Shown: positions 19,707 through 28,554, numbered from the stretch's first letter. The stretch: 64,000 bases of DNA from Saprospiraceae bacterium (GCA_016715985.1 JADJXD010000001.1:5208001-5272000), one strand, 5' to 3'. The notes: generated by a model from the sequence alone, not told the origin. Made by a program: numbers and translations.

Positions 19707-20549
19707 ATGAAACCTGTTATTATAAAATATATTATACGTTTTTTGCTTCTGTTGATATTGGTTTTTCTTAAAAGATTTGTTATACATAATCAGGCACTAT
19801 TAGGAGGAGCATTCCCGGTCGTTGAAAGTATTGTGGAATTTTTACTGTTTTTTACCTTGGTAAATATTATCACAGCAATTTTAATTATGTTTTATCGATT
19901 GAGAAAAAACTTGCCTTACAAATTTACCGACAATGTAATTACAGGTATTAACAACGTTTATTATCTGATTGTGACATTCGGTGTTATTATGATGTTTCTG
20001 GGTTTTTGGAAGATAGATTTTAATAAGTTACTAACATCTATCAGTATTGTAGCTGCTGCAATAGCCATTATTTCAAAAGATTATGTAGCTAGTATCATCA
20101 GTGGAATTATTATTACGTTCAGTACGGATATAAGTATTGATGATTACGTCAAAATCGGTGATGTAAAAGGTAAGGTTCTGGATATTAATCTTACCAAAGT
20201 CTCTATCCTGACGGATGATGATGACGTCCTCTTTCTACCCAATGAAAAAGTATATACATCTGAAATTATTAACTACACCAAACGGGAAATTAAAAAGGTA
20301 AGCATAGAATTTGAAATGGAACTTAATAATTTCAGTACAGTATCAGAATTGGAATCGAATTTGATCGCTTCTTTGGTAGAATTTCATCATTATATTGAAC
20401 ATAATAGTTTCTATTTAAAAATAGTTGAGATTAATAAAGATTTCATTAAGTTTAAATTTCAATACAAATTAAAAGAATCCAATGTAGATGTGGAAAAAAT
20501 GATACGAAGAAAGACTGTACGAGTGCTTGCCGATTCAATAAAAAAGTAG
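19707..20549 (+). CDS. MscS-family mechanosensitive ion channel
   Basis: Small-conductance mechanosensitive channel of the MscS family, which opens on hypo-osmotic shock. Three or four N-terminal membrane helices precede the pore-lining helix and the beta domain: ISIVAAAIAIISKDYVASII, then SIDDYVKIGDVKGKV, then FLPNEKVYTSEIINYTKR. The C-terminal 80 residues form the cytosolic alpha/beta part. The ATG at 19707 gives a normal first membrane helix; the longer TTG reading adds 14 residues encoded inside the promoter. A hairpin follows the stop. Confidence 0.88.
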   Translation: MKPVIIKYIIRFLLLLILVFLKRFVIHNQALLGGAFPVVESIVEFLLFFTLVNIITAILIMFYRLRKNLPYKFTDNVITGINNVYYLIVTFGVIMMFLGFWKIDFNKLLTSISIVAAAIAIISKDYVASIISGIIITFSTDISIDDYVKIGDVKGKVLDINLTKVSILTDDDDVLFLPNEKVYTSEIINYTKREIKKVSIEFEMELNNFSTVSELESNLIASLVEFHHYIEHNSFYLKIVEINKDFIKFKFQYKLKESNVDVEKMIRRKTVRVLADSIKK

Positions 20550-20556
20550 CTCAACT

Positions 20557-20579
20557 GAGAATTATGAAATTTCATTCTC
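20557..20579 (+). terminator. Hairpin after the mechanosensitive channel gene
   Basis: GAGAAT...ATTCTC flanks a TGAAATTTCA palindrome, 7 bases after the stop codon. It lacks a strong T run, so it may only be an mRNA 3' end stabiliser. Confidence 0.4.
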
Positions 20580-20726
20580 GTTTATTTATAGTACATTCAA
20601 TGTTCGTGAACTAAAAATATTTACTTTTAATTGCATATATAAATAATTAGTCTCATTTTTGTTTTAAATTTTATTTTTTCACCCATAACAATGCGTTTAC
20701 TTTAGTTAGAAGCACTTTTTTAAGCC

Positions 20727-20903
20727 ATGAAAAACAATAAGTCAAAAAAATCTTCTGTAAAGCCCAAGGTTGATGAATTCGAAGCTATGAAGCCAAAGAA
20801 AAAAATCGGGAAAGATGATACAAAGATTAATGTAAGATCCAAGAAGTTTTGGGAAAAGCTCTATGATGATGAAGGAGAAGAATTGGAAAAATTCATCCGT
20901 TAG
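20727..20903 (+). CDS. Small Lys/Glu-rich protein of 58 aa, unknown
   Basis: A short ORF with an ATG and a strongly charged product: a Lys-rich first half (MKNNKSKKSS, KPKKKIGKDD) and an acidic helical end (FWEKLYDDEGEELEKFIR). Codon choice resembles that of neighbouring genes and the amphipathic C-terminus looks like real protein. No known family is recognised. It lies alone between two hairpins, so it may be a monocistronic gene. Function unknown. Confidence 0.5.
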   Translation: MKNNKSKKSSVKPKVDEFEAMKPKKKIGKDDTKINVRSKKFWEKLYDDEGEELEKFIR

Positions 20904-20945
20904 TAAAAATTAAACTGCTAAATCCAGCTAAAGTCATAATGGAAA

Positions 20946-20990
20946 ACCCTGATTTTTAAAGATTTGCAAATCATTAACAGTAGTCAGGGT
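20946..20990. other. Nested inverted repeat after the 58-aa gene
   Basis: ACCCTGA pairs with TCAGGGT across 31 bases, and the loop contains the perfect palindrome GATTTGCAAATC (20961-20972). It could be a terminator for the small ORF or a structured leader for the next one. Confidence 0.4.
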
Positions 20991-21034
20991 AACAAAAGTG
21001 TCTTTAAAGCGTATATATAGTATAATTTTTATCC

Positions 21035-21148
21035 ATGAACAATATTTTTAAAAGCGTCAAAGCTTTTCTCGTGAATTTATTCACAAAAACGAGAAAAGTT
21101 GTCACTTTTCCTCAGGAGGAAGAGCAAGACATGTTTATTGGTGTCTGA
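21035..21148 (+). CDS. Possible 37-aa protein overlapping a strong hairpin
   Basis: ATG ORF coding MNNIFKSVKAFLVNLFTKT followed by a basic and then acidic tail ending in MFIGV. The N-terminal 20 residues could form an amphipathic helix. The same DNA holds a long inverted repeat (21063-21098): CTTTTCTCGT pairs with ACGAGAAAAG, with GTGAAT/ATTCAC nested inside. It may therefore be a small RNA or a terminator instead of a gene. No family recognised. Confidence 0.3.
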   Translation: MNNIFKSVKAFLVNLFTKTRKVVTFPQEEEQDMFIGV

Positions 21149-21301
21149 ATTCAATGAAGTAAAATATATTTTGTTTCACTGATTTCTCCCCCGGCACCTG
21201 ATCAGTCAAACAAAAAGGAATGTTTTAATGATTTATTTTATTAAAATATTCTTTTTTGATTTGATTTGTTTCCCTCCAACTAAAAATTTCTTCTCTGTTT
21301 A

Positions 21302-23017
21302 TTATTTTATCTTCAGACTTTCTAAAGAACTGTCAATATTTCCACGAATCATTTTTAATTGCTCTAATGTTTTACCTTCTTTTGACAGCATTCTGTCAAA
21401 ATCGCTAAAGTTATAATCGATTTTTTGTTTAATCCGTTTGGTATAATCCAGTAGTGTAGTACTTACATCTTTTTCAATTTTTGTCCGTCCTTTACTCACT
21501 TCTTCGGCAAATCTGTTTATTATTCTGCTTTTGTTTAAACCCAATGTCACTCCTGCAAATATTACTCCAATTGTTGTAAGAACACCCCCTGTGATGTCAA
21601 ATACTGCTCCATTCACAGTTGCAGCAAGAATAACGCCTACAATAGCTATACCACTTCCGGCTGCAAGATTTGGAGCCATTTTAGAAGATTCCGCAAGCAC
21701 ACTTTCATCATAGAAGTTTTCAGCATTGCTCATAAAATCAGAAAAGCTATCCTGCAGATCTCTTAGGACATGAATTCTCTTTTCCGCAATATCAGCAAAT
21801 ATTTCATCACTGTTCTTCAGGACTGTTTCCGATGTTTTTATTCTCTGATCTACAAGTTTACCCATCATCTGAATGTTTTCTGCTACATCCATTATGCCAC
21901 TTCTAAGACGGTCTTTTAATGAGTGATGGAGTTTTAATTCGAGATCTTTGGCTTCATTGTTCAGCCATTCTTTAAGGCTGCTTTCACTGCCGAATATAGA
22001 ACTGAAAGAACGCTTCAGAACACTCACAAATGACAGACCTTTATTAAGATCTGCTTGTTTTGCCCTAACGACATTATCATATCCGGTCAATAAATGCTCC
22101 ATGAGATTTTCAATTTGTGTTGCGGTTTTTTGTTCCTGATGATCCATAATGGAGTGTATTTCATTTCTGAAATCCGTATCAAGTTCAAATTGCTTTTGGC
22201 GGAGGATCAAACTGTCATTCAGCTTATTATTAATGGTTGATATGGTTGTCAGACTATTTGCAAACTTTAAATAAGGTGCCTTGCCTCCCGTTATATTTTC
22301 AGCAATATATTCTCTCAGGTCTTTAAACCCACTACCTGAATGATTTTTTTCAAGTTCATCTTTTGCGGATACGGCAAACACTCTTGGATTTTCAATACCT
22401 TTTTTGGAAGCATGATCGATTACACCATTTATATTAATCTGCAAGTCATCCGCAGACAAAAGGTCTTTTTGCTGGAGAACAAAAATAATCTTCCGTCGCC
22501 ATTCTTCATTGATGAAATTAAAAAAATCCCAGGACGACTGTCTGTATGGATTTTTTGCTTCAAATACAAAAACAATTAAATCTGAGTAGGGGATATACCG
22601 CTCCGTAATCTCCTGATGGTGCTGTACAATCGTATTGGTACCGGGTGTATCTACAATGGCAATTTCTTTGAGTATTTCAACAGGTTGATATATTTTTTTT
22701 ATGTATTCATTGATGCTTTCTACATATTCTGTTTCACCATACACAATTTGTTGAATAGTATCTGTCATGGGGGATACAGCAACTTTGCAAATTTCCTTAT
22801 CTGTTTCTAACAATGCATTTACAAAACTACTCTTTCCGGCCTTTACTTCACCGACGATTACAAAAGTAAAAGGAGATTCTGCATGAATGATGAGTTCATC
22901 AACTGTTTTTTCCATTTTCTCGTGTCCGATTTTTTTTGTCAGCAGCTGTAGGTTTTCTAATATTGACATCAGAATGGTTCTTTTTTCTTTCAGCTTATCA
23001 TCAATTATTTGTATCAT
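21302..23017 (-). CDS. Dynamin-like GTPase (571 aa)
   Basis: Large GTPase of the bacterial dynamin-like group. G1/P-loop GEVKAGKSS at residues 56-64, switch threonine region near VSPMTDTIQ, G3 DTPG at 123-126, and G4-like QKDL at 183-186. A helical middle region follows, then a hydrophobic hairpin around residues 455-500 (SGIAIVGVILAATVNGAVF ... TIGVIFAGVTLG) that probably inserts in membrane, and a C-terminal coiled-coil region. Expected role is membrane remodelling or membrane stress protection; the substrate membrane is unknown. Its first codon overlaps the stop of the upstream WbqC-like gene by four bases, so the two are translated from one message. Confidence 0.82.
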   Translation of the reverse strand: MIQIIDDKLKEKRTILMSILENLQLLTKKIGHEKMEKTVDELIIHAESPFTFVIVGEVKAGKSSFVNALLETDKEICKVAVSPMTDTIQQIVYGETEYVESINEYIKKIYQPVEILKEIAIVDTPGTNTIVQHHQEITERYIPYSDLIVFVFEAKNPYRQSSWDFFNFINEEWRRKIIFVLQQKDLLSADDLQININGVIDHASKKGIENPRVFAVSAKDELEKNHSGSGFKDLREYIAENITGGKAPYLKFANSLTTISTINNKLNDSLILRQKQFELDTDFRNEIHSIMDHQEQKTATQIENLMEHLLTGYDNVVRAKQADLNKGLSFVSVLKRSFSSIFGSESSLKEWLNNEAKDLELKLHHSLKDRLRSGIMDVAENIQMMGKLVDQRIKTSETVLKNSDEIFADIAEKRIHVLRDLQDSFSDFMSNAENFYDESVLAESSKMAPNLAAGSGIAIVGVILAATVNGAVFDITGGVLTTIGVIFAGVTLGLNKSRIINRFAEEVSKGRTKIEKDVSTTLLDYTKRIKQKIDYNFSDFDRMLSKEGKTLEQLKMIRGNIDSSLESLKIK

Positions 23018-23658
23018 AACAACAGATTTTTTTGATTTATAGATTGAAGTTTGCGAAGTACAAAACTGGATTCAGGACCGGTGCAAAACAATACGTCGAG
23101 AATGCTTAAGTTGCTATAGAATGGAAATTTATCACTCCAAACCTGAACATAAGGAGAAAATTCCGAATGAATATCCACGTTCGTAAGGCTGTGGAAATTA
23201 CGTAAATCAGTATAATTATAGTAGTTTCTTTCAAAATTTTCTGTAAACTGCACTTCTATCTTCCAATTCAATAAGTTAAGAATTTGGAGAAGTGCATGGT
23301 GATTCAGGTCAAACAGAAATTCCATCCTTTGTTTAAGTATAGCTGAGATTATATAAAAATAGTATTCAAAATACGGACTTTTACCGTAAGCAGACCGTAT
23401 CGTTTGGATATGCTTTTCTGACCAGTTTTCATCATATGATATACGAACATCTTTGATGGGCATATTTTCGTTTTTGCCTTTTTTTAAAGGAATACTTAAA
23501 TTCAGGATCCCGTTTGATGTCAAAATAGAGTATCGGTTTCTGTAACTTCTTTTCTGATAATTTTCATTCTGTTCAAGACATATTTCATTTGCATCAATAA
23601 AGGATGTGAATATAGAAATTGGATAGAATATTCCGGAAGCGCAGATTACCTTATTCAT
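23014..23658 (-). CDS. WbqC-like family protein
   Basis: Matches the WbqC-like family: an N-terminal strand ASGIFYPISIFTSF, then the signature NYQKRSYRNRY with NGILNLSIPLKKGKN, then the block ENWSEKHIQTIRSAYGKSPYFEYY. WbqC-like proteins are usually found near glycan biosynthesis genes and are suspected to act in sugar-nucleotide or aminoacyl transfer; the reaction is not established. Here it shares an operon with a dynamin-like GTPase and is divergent from a glycosyltransferase gene, which loosely supports an envelope role. Confidence 0.82.
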   Translation of the reverse strand: MNKVICASGIFYPISIFTSFIDANEICLEQNENYQKRSYRNRYSILTSNGILNLSIPLKKGKNENMPIKDVRISYDENWSEKHIQTIRSAYGKSPYFEYYFYIISAILKQRMEFLFDLNHHALLQILNLLNWKIEVQFTENFERNYYNYTDLRNFHSLTNVDIHSEFSPYVQVWSDKFPFYSNLSILDVLFCTGPESSFVLRKLQSINQKNLLL

Positions 23659-23741
23659 TATGCAAAATTAAACATTTTAGCTTATTTAGTTTTACTTCTT
23701 CAATTTTAGATTGAATAATTCCAATCTTACTTTCGTGTAGC

Positions 23742-23749
23742 TATCTTTG
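23742..23749 (+). promoter_or_regulatory. -7 promoter box for the glycosyltransferase
   Basis: TATCTTTG fits TAnnTTTG and lies 24 bases before a TTG codon that starts the open frame. Unlike other TTG candidates in the window, this TTG is downstream of the box, which supports it as a true start. Confidence 0.65.
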
Positions 23750-23772
23750 TAAATTTAAATTTACCCGGAAAA

Positions 23773-25053
23773 TTGAATCGTGAATCCTTAAATAGAGTTT
23801 TTGAAAATTATCTTTCAAAGCATTCATTTGACTTGGTGAAACTCCCTGTTTTTAGCGGATTTATTCCTGATGCTGTCGTGGTGATACCTTGTTACAATGA
23901 ATCGGGTATAAGTGATTCACTTCTTTCTCTTATTCAAAATTCCAAACCGAATTACTTGATTCTGATAATTGTTGTTATAAATGCTCCTGAAAATGCAACA
24001 GAAGACATTAAAAAGCAGAACGTCCATACTTATAATGAGTGTACAGAAATGTCTTTACATTGTCCCGATCATATCTGTATTCATCCCTTGCTGCTAAACT
24101 GTCTGCCTCAAAAGCTTGCAGGAGTGGGATTGGCCCGAAAAATAGGTATGGATGAAGCAGTTAAGATATTTTTACAGGGTTCTAAGGAAGGTGTTATTAT
24201 TTGTTTTGATGCTGATAGCTTATGTAGTTCAGATTTATGTAAAAATATTATTGAATATTTTAAGAGTTTCGACAATATTGATGCCGTTTCTATTTATTTT
24301 GAACATCCTTTACAAGGGGATTCATTCTCAACAACCATTTATCAAGCAATCACCCAATATGAACTGCACCTTAGGTATTACATTAATGCCCAAAGATATA
24401 TCGGACTTCCGTATGCTTTTCAAACTATTGGAAGCAGTATGGCGGTGAAAGCCAGTTCATATTGTCTATATGGTGGAATGAATAAACGGAAAGCAGGCGA
24501 AGACTTTTATTTTTTACACAAATTTATTAGTAAAGGGAAGTTTGGAGAAATAAATAATGCGGTGGTTTTTCCATCACCCAGGATTTCGGATCGTGTTCCA
24601 TTCGGAACGGGTAGGGCAGTAGGGGATTTAATTAATATTGAGGCATCTGAATTTTTGACTTATGATTTCAGGACATTTGAAGAACTCAGTTTCCTCACAG
24701 ATCATTTAAGTGGCATTTATATTGAAGGTTGGGAAAAATATTCAGAAATTATTCCAAAAAATGTAGTTGCATATTTTAATAATCAAGGTATAGGTGAGAA
24801 ACTGGAAGAATTAAAACGTCACACATCTGATTATATTAGTTTTAACAGAAGGTTTTATCAATGGTTTGATGCATTTGCATTAATGAAATTTGTACATTTC
24901 TGGCGGGACCATTACTACCCGAATGTATCAGCCCAAATAGCGGCTTACACGTTAGGATCTCACATTTTTGAAAATACAAATATCAAAAAAGACGCCCTGA
25001 ATCTTCTTATGAAATACCGGGAAAGAGATAAATCAACGAATGTTGCCAAATAA
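23773..25053 (+). CDS. Family 2 glycosyltransferase with TTG start
   Basis: GT-A fold glycosyltransferase family 2 protein. The nucleotide-sugar binding strand reads AVVVIPCYNESG near residue 40, followed by a VVINAPENAT block and a DxD-type motif ICFDADSLC near residue 140; a later MAVKASSYCLYGGMNKRKAGEDFYFLHKF region resembles the acceptor-side E/D-ED motif. No membrane helices are evident, so the enzyme is cytosolic or peripheral. No ATG occurs before the catalytic PCYNES motif, so the TTG is accepted as the start. The donor and product cannot be deduced. A strong two-way terminator follows. Confidence 0.82.
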   Translation: MNRESLNRVFENYLSKHSFDLVKLPVFSGFIPDAVVVIPCYNESGISDSLLSLIQNSKPNYLILIIVVINAPENATEDIKKQNVHTYNECTEMSLHCPDHICIHPLLLNCLPQKLAGVGLARKIGMDEAVKIFLQGSKEGVIICFDADSLCSSDLCKNIIEYFKSFDNIDAVSIYFEHPLQGDSFSTTIYQAITQYELHLRYYINAQRYIGLPYAFQTIGSSMAVKASSYCLYGGMNKRKAGEDFYFLHKFISKGKFGEINNAVVFPSPRISDRVPFGTGRAVGDLINIEASEFLTYDFRTFEELSFLTDHLSGIYIEGWEKYSEIIPKNVVAYFNNQGIGEKLEELKRHTSDYISFNRRFYQWFDAFALMKFVHFWRDHYYPNVSAQIAAYTLGSHIFENTNIKKDALNLLMKYRERDKSTNVAK

Positions 25054-25054
25054 A

Positions 25055-25087
25055 AAAGCCTTCCGAAAAGTGTTTTCCGAAGGCTTT
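25055..25087. terminator. Two-way intrinsic terminator
   Basis: A 15-bp stem with one mismatch (AAAGCCTTC...GAAGGCTTT with AAAA/TTTT inside) and a 3-nt loop sits between two convergent genes. A runs on the left and T runs on the right allow it to end transcription on both strands. Confidence 0.85.
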
Positions 25088-25107
25088 ACTTAAAATTTTC
25101 ATTTTAT

Positions 25108-25785
25108 TTATCTGATGAGTGCAACAGCGACTGATAAAGTCAAGGAATTTGGAGTTTGGATAAATCTTGATTTACGATTTCCATACCACACGTGGTCTCC
25201 TAATGTGCGGAAAGCATTTTCATATTTGAGGTCAAAAGTGAATGCGCCCACCTCATAACCGATCATTCCACTGAATCCGAAACTTACTTTTCTTAATTTT
25301 TCGACATATTGCTCCAATTGGTCAAGTTCTGTGTTATGTCCTGCTAATATGTGAACCACAGGACCTACGCCAATTCTGAAGCCATTTCCTGTCAATCCTC
25401 CTAAAATCTGTAGATCTGCATAATGAAAATTTTCAGACATTATCCTGCCTGGAATTTCATCTGAAGAAAAAGATAAGACATCAAAACTCATTCCATAATT
25501 GGAGTATAAAAGATCAGCCTGACCAAACAGATATCCGGCTTTTTTCTGAGCGAATAATCCATATGAATGCATTAGCCTTGAACTTCTGAACTTAACTTCG
25601 TGAACTACAAAATCTGATTCGTTTCCTACCAAAGTCAATTCAGGTGTTGCCAATACAGGGCCAGCAGCAATTTTTATCCCGTATCGGGTTGCGTAAACTT
25701 CTTTAATTTTTTTTCTTCCAAACTGAGCGCTTAGATCCGGCAGTACAAGAAGTACAACTGCAAAAACAATAAACAATTTTTTCAT
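25108..25785 (-). CDS. Outer-membrane beta-barrel protein, unknown role
   Basis: 225 residues with a signal peptide (KLFIVFAVVLLVLPDLSAQ) and alternating hydrophobic/polar strands ending in a typical barrel tail (NSLTLSVAVALI). The short glycine-rich turns and length suggest an 8-strand outer-membrane barrel of the PorT/OmpW-like type common in Bacteroidota. No catalytic motif. It is convergent with the glycosyltransferase and shares the terminator with it. Function not assignable. Confidence 0.7.
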   Translation of the reverse strand: MKKLFIVFAVVLLVLPDLSAQFGRKKIKEVYATRYGIKIAAGPVLATPELTLVGNESDFVVHEVKFRSSRLMHSYGLFAQKKAGYLFGQADLLYSNYGMSFDVLSFSSDEIPGRIMSENFHYADLQILGGLTGNGFRIGVGPVVHILAGHNTELDQLEQYVEKLRKVSFGFSGMIGYEVGAFTFDLKYENAFRTLGDHVWYGNRKSRFIQTPNSLTLSVAVALIR

Positions 25786-25879
25786 TTAAGTATATTTATG
25801 AAATTAACTAATAGTGTTGCTGAATTGTTGCCAATACATCAACTTTTAACACATATATGTATCAGGATTTACATAACCC

Positions 25880-25887
25880 CAAATATA
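25880..25887 (-). promoter_or_regulatory. Candidate -7 box for the beta-barrel gene
   Basis: On the minus strand it reads TATATTTG. It lies about 95 bases before the ATG, so a long 5' leader is implied. The rest of the 370-base gap (25786-26155) holds only the terminator of the next gene. Confidence 0.4.
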
Positions 25888-26091
25888 TACCAACTGAATA
25901 CCATGATTAATCATAGTACCTTTATTGTAACCTGAAATAAAATATTTTAATTTTATTGTAGTTGAAAGCCCTTGTTAAAGCTTTCAGTTGTGCCTTTTCC
26001 AAGATGTAAAAGGACTAATAAGGAAGGTTTCTCTAAGTATAAATGTCCAACAATTGTGCCATTTTTTTGGCGGTTTCTATAGCTAAAATCA

Positions 26092-26125
26092 AAAATACCG
26101 ATACATTTTCATATATCGGTATTTT
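26092..26125 (-). terminator. Intrinsic terminator of the 456-aa gene
   Basis: A perfect 12-bp stem AAAATACCGATA/TATCGGTATTTT with a 10-nt loop, 30 bases after the stop and followed on the minus strand by T residues. Confidence 0.8.
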
Positions 26126-26155
26126 GTAAAGCGTATCTAACTGACTACAGGTAGA

Positions 26156-27526
26156 TTACTTTTTGGTCTTAAAAATTTCATTTAATTCTTTTTCTGATTT
26201 AAACCCTAAATCAAGAAATGTTGTATTGACAAATTTTTTGATATCCTGATAATCTTTACCCCTTTTATCTGTATAGGTCTCTAAAAGTCTGTTAATATAG
26301 CGCAGACTAAGATCTTTGATATTCTGATTAAATTTCTGATTATAAAACACATTAATATATGAGACAAATATTTTATTTATTTCAAAATATTCGTGATAAC
26401 TGTCAGTATCCAGATTATTTAAAAACGCCTCACAGTATCCAAAAATACCTTCTCTAAGACATTCGTTTTCCGGGCTTATACCTTTGTGTAAGTCATAATA
26501 ATTTTTTGCTGCTTCAATAGAATCCTCATGAACATAACCTTTTGTATGAATTATGTCCATTAATTTATAGTAAGAAGTAATCTCATCTTTTACCGTTTTA
26601 GAAATCAATGCAGACATCCTTTTGTCAGTATCAGGTGAAATTTCAACATCACTTCGATAAAGCTTCAATAAAAGCTTAAAGTACTTCTCAGTTAATAAGT
26701 TCATTGTGGAACGAAGTTTATCAAAAACTCCTGAGAAGAGCTTTTTATCTTCTGAAGATATTTCATAAAACATACCTGTAATCATCATGATCTCCAGAAA
26801 ATCATCGTCACCGTATAAAGATTCGTTTTTCAATAGTGTTGAAAGATGAACGATCAGGCTGGTGTTATCAAACTTCTTGTGTGCTCTATAAAGTAAAAAT
26901 GTTTTCAATGAAGAACCGTAAATCTTAAGTTCTGCCAGTGTTTTCGGGAATTCACAAGATTGGAAATTCTGACTACCAAATTGTTTGGCATAATTTTCAT
27001 ATCCTACTTTTCTGAATTCCAAATCACGGAATTTGTCCTGCTTCTGATTTAACAGAAAAGACTTTATCTTTTTATTACTGACTTGTTCGATCAGATTAGA
27101 TAACCATATATCACTACTTAATGCAAAGCCAATCTGAACAGTCTGTCCGATCCTGTTTTTAATGACTTCATAATTGGCAGATTCACAGATAGATAGCAAA
27201 ATATCTTTAAAGTGGTCTTGAGGTCGTTTATATTTATAATTGGCATCTATTTCTCCTCTTAAGACGGAGTACCCAAGAATTCTGGGTAAAAACATACCTT
27301 CAAAAGCAGGGTCAAGCAACTCTCTTTCCAATGCGACCAATTGGAGTGGATGTTTATTAGCTACCAATTCGTAGAGCTCCTGAATGTGTGGTTCAAAACC
27401 TTCTGCTATTAATTTAAAGTCGGCTTCATCTTCTGTATCTAAGTAATTTTGTAGAAGATCAGAATGAATTAATGCAGCTTTTAGCTGTTCTAAGTGATCT
27501 TTGTATTGGGCAGATAATGCTTCCAT
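26156..27526 (-). CDS. Unrecognised helical protein (456 aa)
   Basis: No known family is recognised. The product is predicted almost entirely helical, without signal peptide or membrane segments, rich in Leu, Lys, Glu and Tyr, so probably a cytosolic HEAT/TPR-like or coiled scaffold. N-terminal part: SAQYKDHLEQLKAALIHSDL; C-terminal part: KDLSLRYINRLLETY. It lies downstream of the S16 gene on the same strand but is separated from it by a strong terminator, so it needs its own promoter, which is not obvious by eye. Length and codon use look normal for a real gene. Confidence 0.7.
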   Translation of the reverse strand: MEALSAQYKDHLEQLKAALIHSDLLQNYLDTEDEADFKLIAEGFEPHIQELYELVANKHPLQLVALERELLDPAFEGMFLPRILGYSVLRGEIDANYKYKRPQDHFKDILLSICESANYEVIKNRIGQTVQIGFALSSDIWLSNLIEQVSNKKIKSFLLNQKQDKFRDLEFRKVGYENYAKQFGSQNFQSCEFPKTLAELKIYGSSLKTFLLYRAHKKFDNTSLIVHLSTLLKNESLYGDDDFLEIMMITGMFYEISSEDKKLFSGVFDKLRSTMNLLTEKYFKLLLKLYRSDVEISPDTDKRMSALISKTVKDEITSYYKLMDIIHTKGYVHEDSIEAAKNYYDLHKGISPENECLREGIFGYCEAFLNNLDTDSYHEYFEINKIFVSYINVFYNQKFNQNIKDLSLRYINRLLETYTDKRGKDYQDIKKFVNTTFLDLGFKSEKELNEIFKTKK

Positions 27527-27565
27527 GTTATTATTAATTGTGTGGTTTAAAGTTTAGCTATAAAA

Positions 27566-27603
27566 TGAAACCAAGTAAAACATGCCAGTTTTACTTGGTT
27601 TCA
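27566..27603 (-). terminator. Intrinsic terminator of the S16 gene
   Basis: A perfect 16-bp stem (TGAAACCAAGTAAAAC and its complement) with a 6-nt loop, followed by TTTT on the minus strand. Confidence 0.88.
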
Positions 27604-27665
27604 TTGATAAAAACAATATTTAACCTGTATTTATTTGATAAAATCAAACAAATATGATGTATTAA

Positions 27666-28442
27666 TTACTTTTCTTCTTCTTCAGATGCTTCTTCAGTTG
27701 ATTCTTCAACCTTTTCTTCTGCCACAACGTCTTGAACAACTTCTGCTACTTCATCAACTACTGCAACAGTTTCTTCTGCTACTGCTTCAACCACATCTTC
27801 TGCAGGTACAATTGGTTCTTCAACAGCTACATCTGCAACTGCTTCTACCACGTCATCTTTAGGTACAATTGGCTCTTCAGCAGCTACTTCCGCTACTTCA
27901 GAAATTACTTCTGTAACTTCTTCAGAAGTTGTTTCAACAACTGGAGTTTCATTTACTGTTTCATCTGCTTCAGTCTCACGGAATGCTTGTGCAGCCAATT
28001 TTGATTCTTCGTCAGCAACCGGCTTATTTACTTTAGCGGATCCTGAAACTGCTTTTCTGAATGCTTCCAGATCTGCCTTAGTCTGTTCAATTCTGGTAGC
28101 AATTTTAGCATCTTTGGATTCAATCCACTGAGTCCACATAGTATCTACCTGATCAGCCGTTAGTGCGCCTTTTTTAAGTCCACGCATCAGATGCTTTTTA
28201 TAATAAACACCTTTGAATCTTAAAATCGCTCTGACTGTATCTGTAGGTTGTGCACCTTTTGTCAACCAATCAAAGGCCTTATCCCGATCGATTTCAATAG
28301 TTGCAGGTTTGGTCATCGGATTGTAACTTCCGATCTTTTCAATAAATTTACCATCTCTCGGAGATCTTGCATCTGCAACAACAATATGGTAAAATGGTGC
28401 TTTTTTTCGTCCTTTTCTGGACAATCTTAATTTAACAGGCAT
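27666..28442 (-). CDS. rpsP: Ribosomal protein S16 with long acidic C-terminal tail
   Basis: 30S subunit protein S16. The first 90 or so residues carry the conserved S16 domain: MPVKLRLSRKGRKKAPFYH, ADARSPRDGKFIEKIGSYNP, and RAILRFKGVYYKKHLMRG. Standard bacterial S16 is about 80-90 residues; this one has 258. Residues 95-155 are a charged helical extension; residues 155-258 are low complexity, nearly all Glu, Ala, Val and Asp, and contain an internal repeat (EEPIVPKDDVVEAVAD and EEPIVPAEDVVEAVAE). Bacteroidota S16 proteins often have extensions, but this one is at the long end as far as I know. The gene has its own promoter and terminator and is not followed by rimM or trmD here. Confidence 0.93.
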   Translation of the reverse strand: MPVKLRLSRKGRKKAPFYHIVVADARSPRDGKFIEKIGSYNPMTKPATIEIDRDKAFDWLTKGAQPTDTVRAILRFKGVYYKKHLMRGLKKGALTADQVDTMWTQWIESKDAKIATRIEQTKADLEAFRKAVSGSAKVNKPVADEESKLAAQAFRETEADETVNETPVVETTSEEVTEVISEVAEVAAEEPIVPKDDVVEAVADVAVEEPIVPAEDVVEAVAEETVAVVDEVAEVVQDVVAEEKVEESTEEASEEEEK

Positions 28443-28519
28443 GTGTCAAAATTTAAATGTAATGAATAAAAATACAAACCGGAATCATCTGAAAACAGAC
28501 ATCAGGTTTTTAACGGGCG

Positions 28520-28527
28520 CAAAGATA
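28520..28527 (-). promoter_or_regulatory. -7 promoter box for rpsP
   Basis: On the minus strand it reads TATCTTTG, fitting TAnnTTTG, about 78 bases before the rpsP start codon. The 77-base leader could hold translational control, but no clear structure is seen. Confidence 0.65.
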
Positions 28528-28554
28528 TAATTTATTACGGAAAAATAAAATATT

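Noticed and set aside
23663..23670. Minus-strand TAATTTTG as promoter for the WbqC-like gene
   Set aside because: Only five bases before the ATG, which would need a leaderless message; not supported.
27635..28004. Plus-strand ORFs rich in Leu, Gln, Phe and Cys opposite rpsP
   Set aside because: Antisense shadows of the low-complexity acidic tail of S16.
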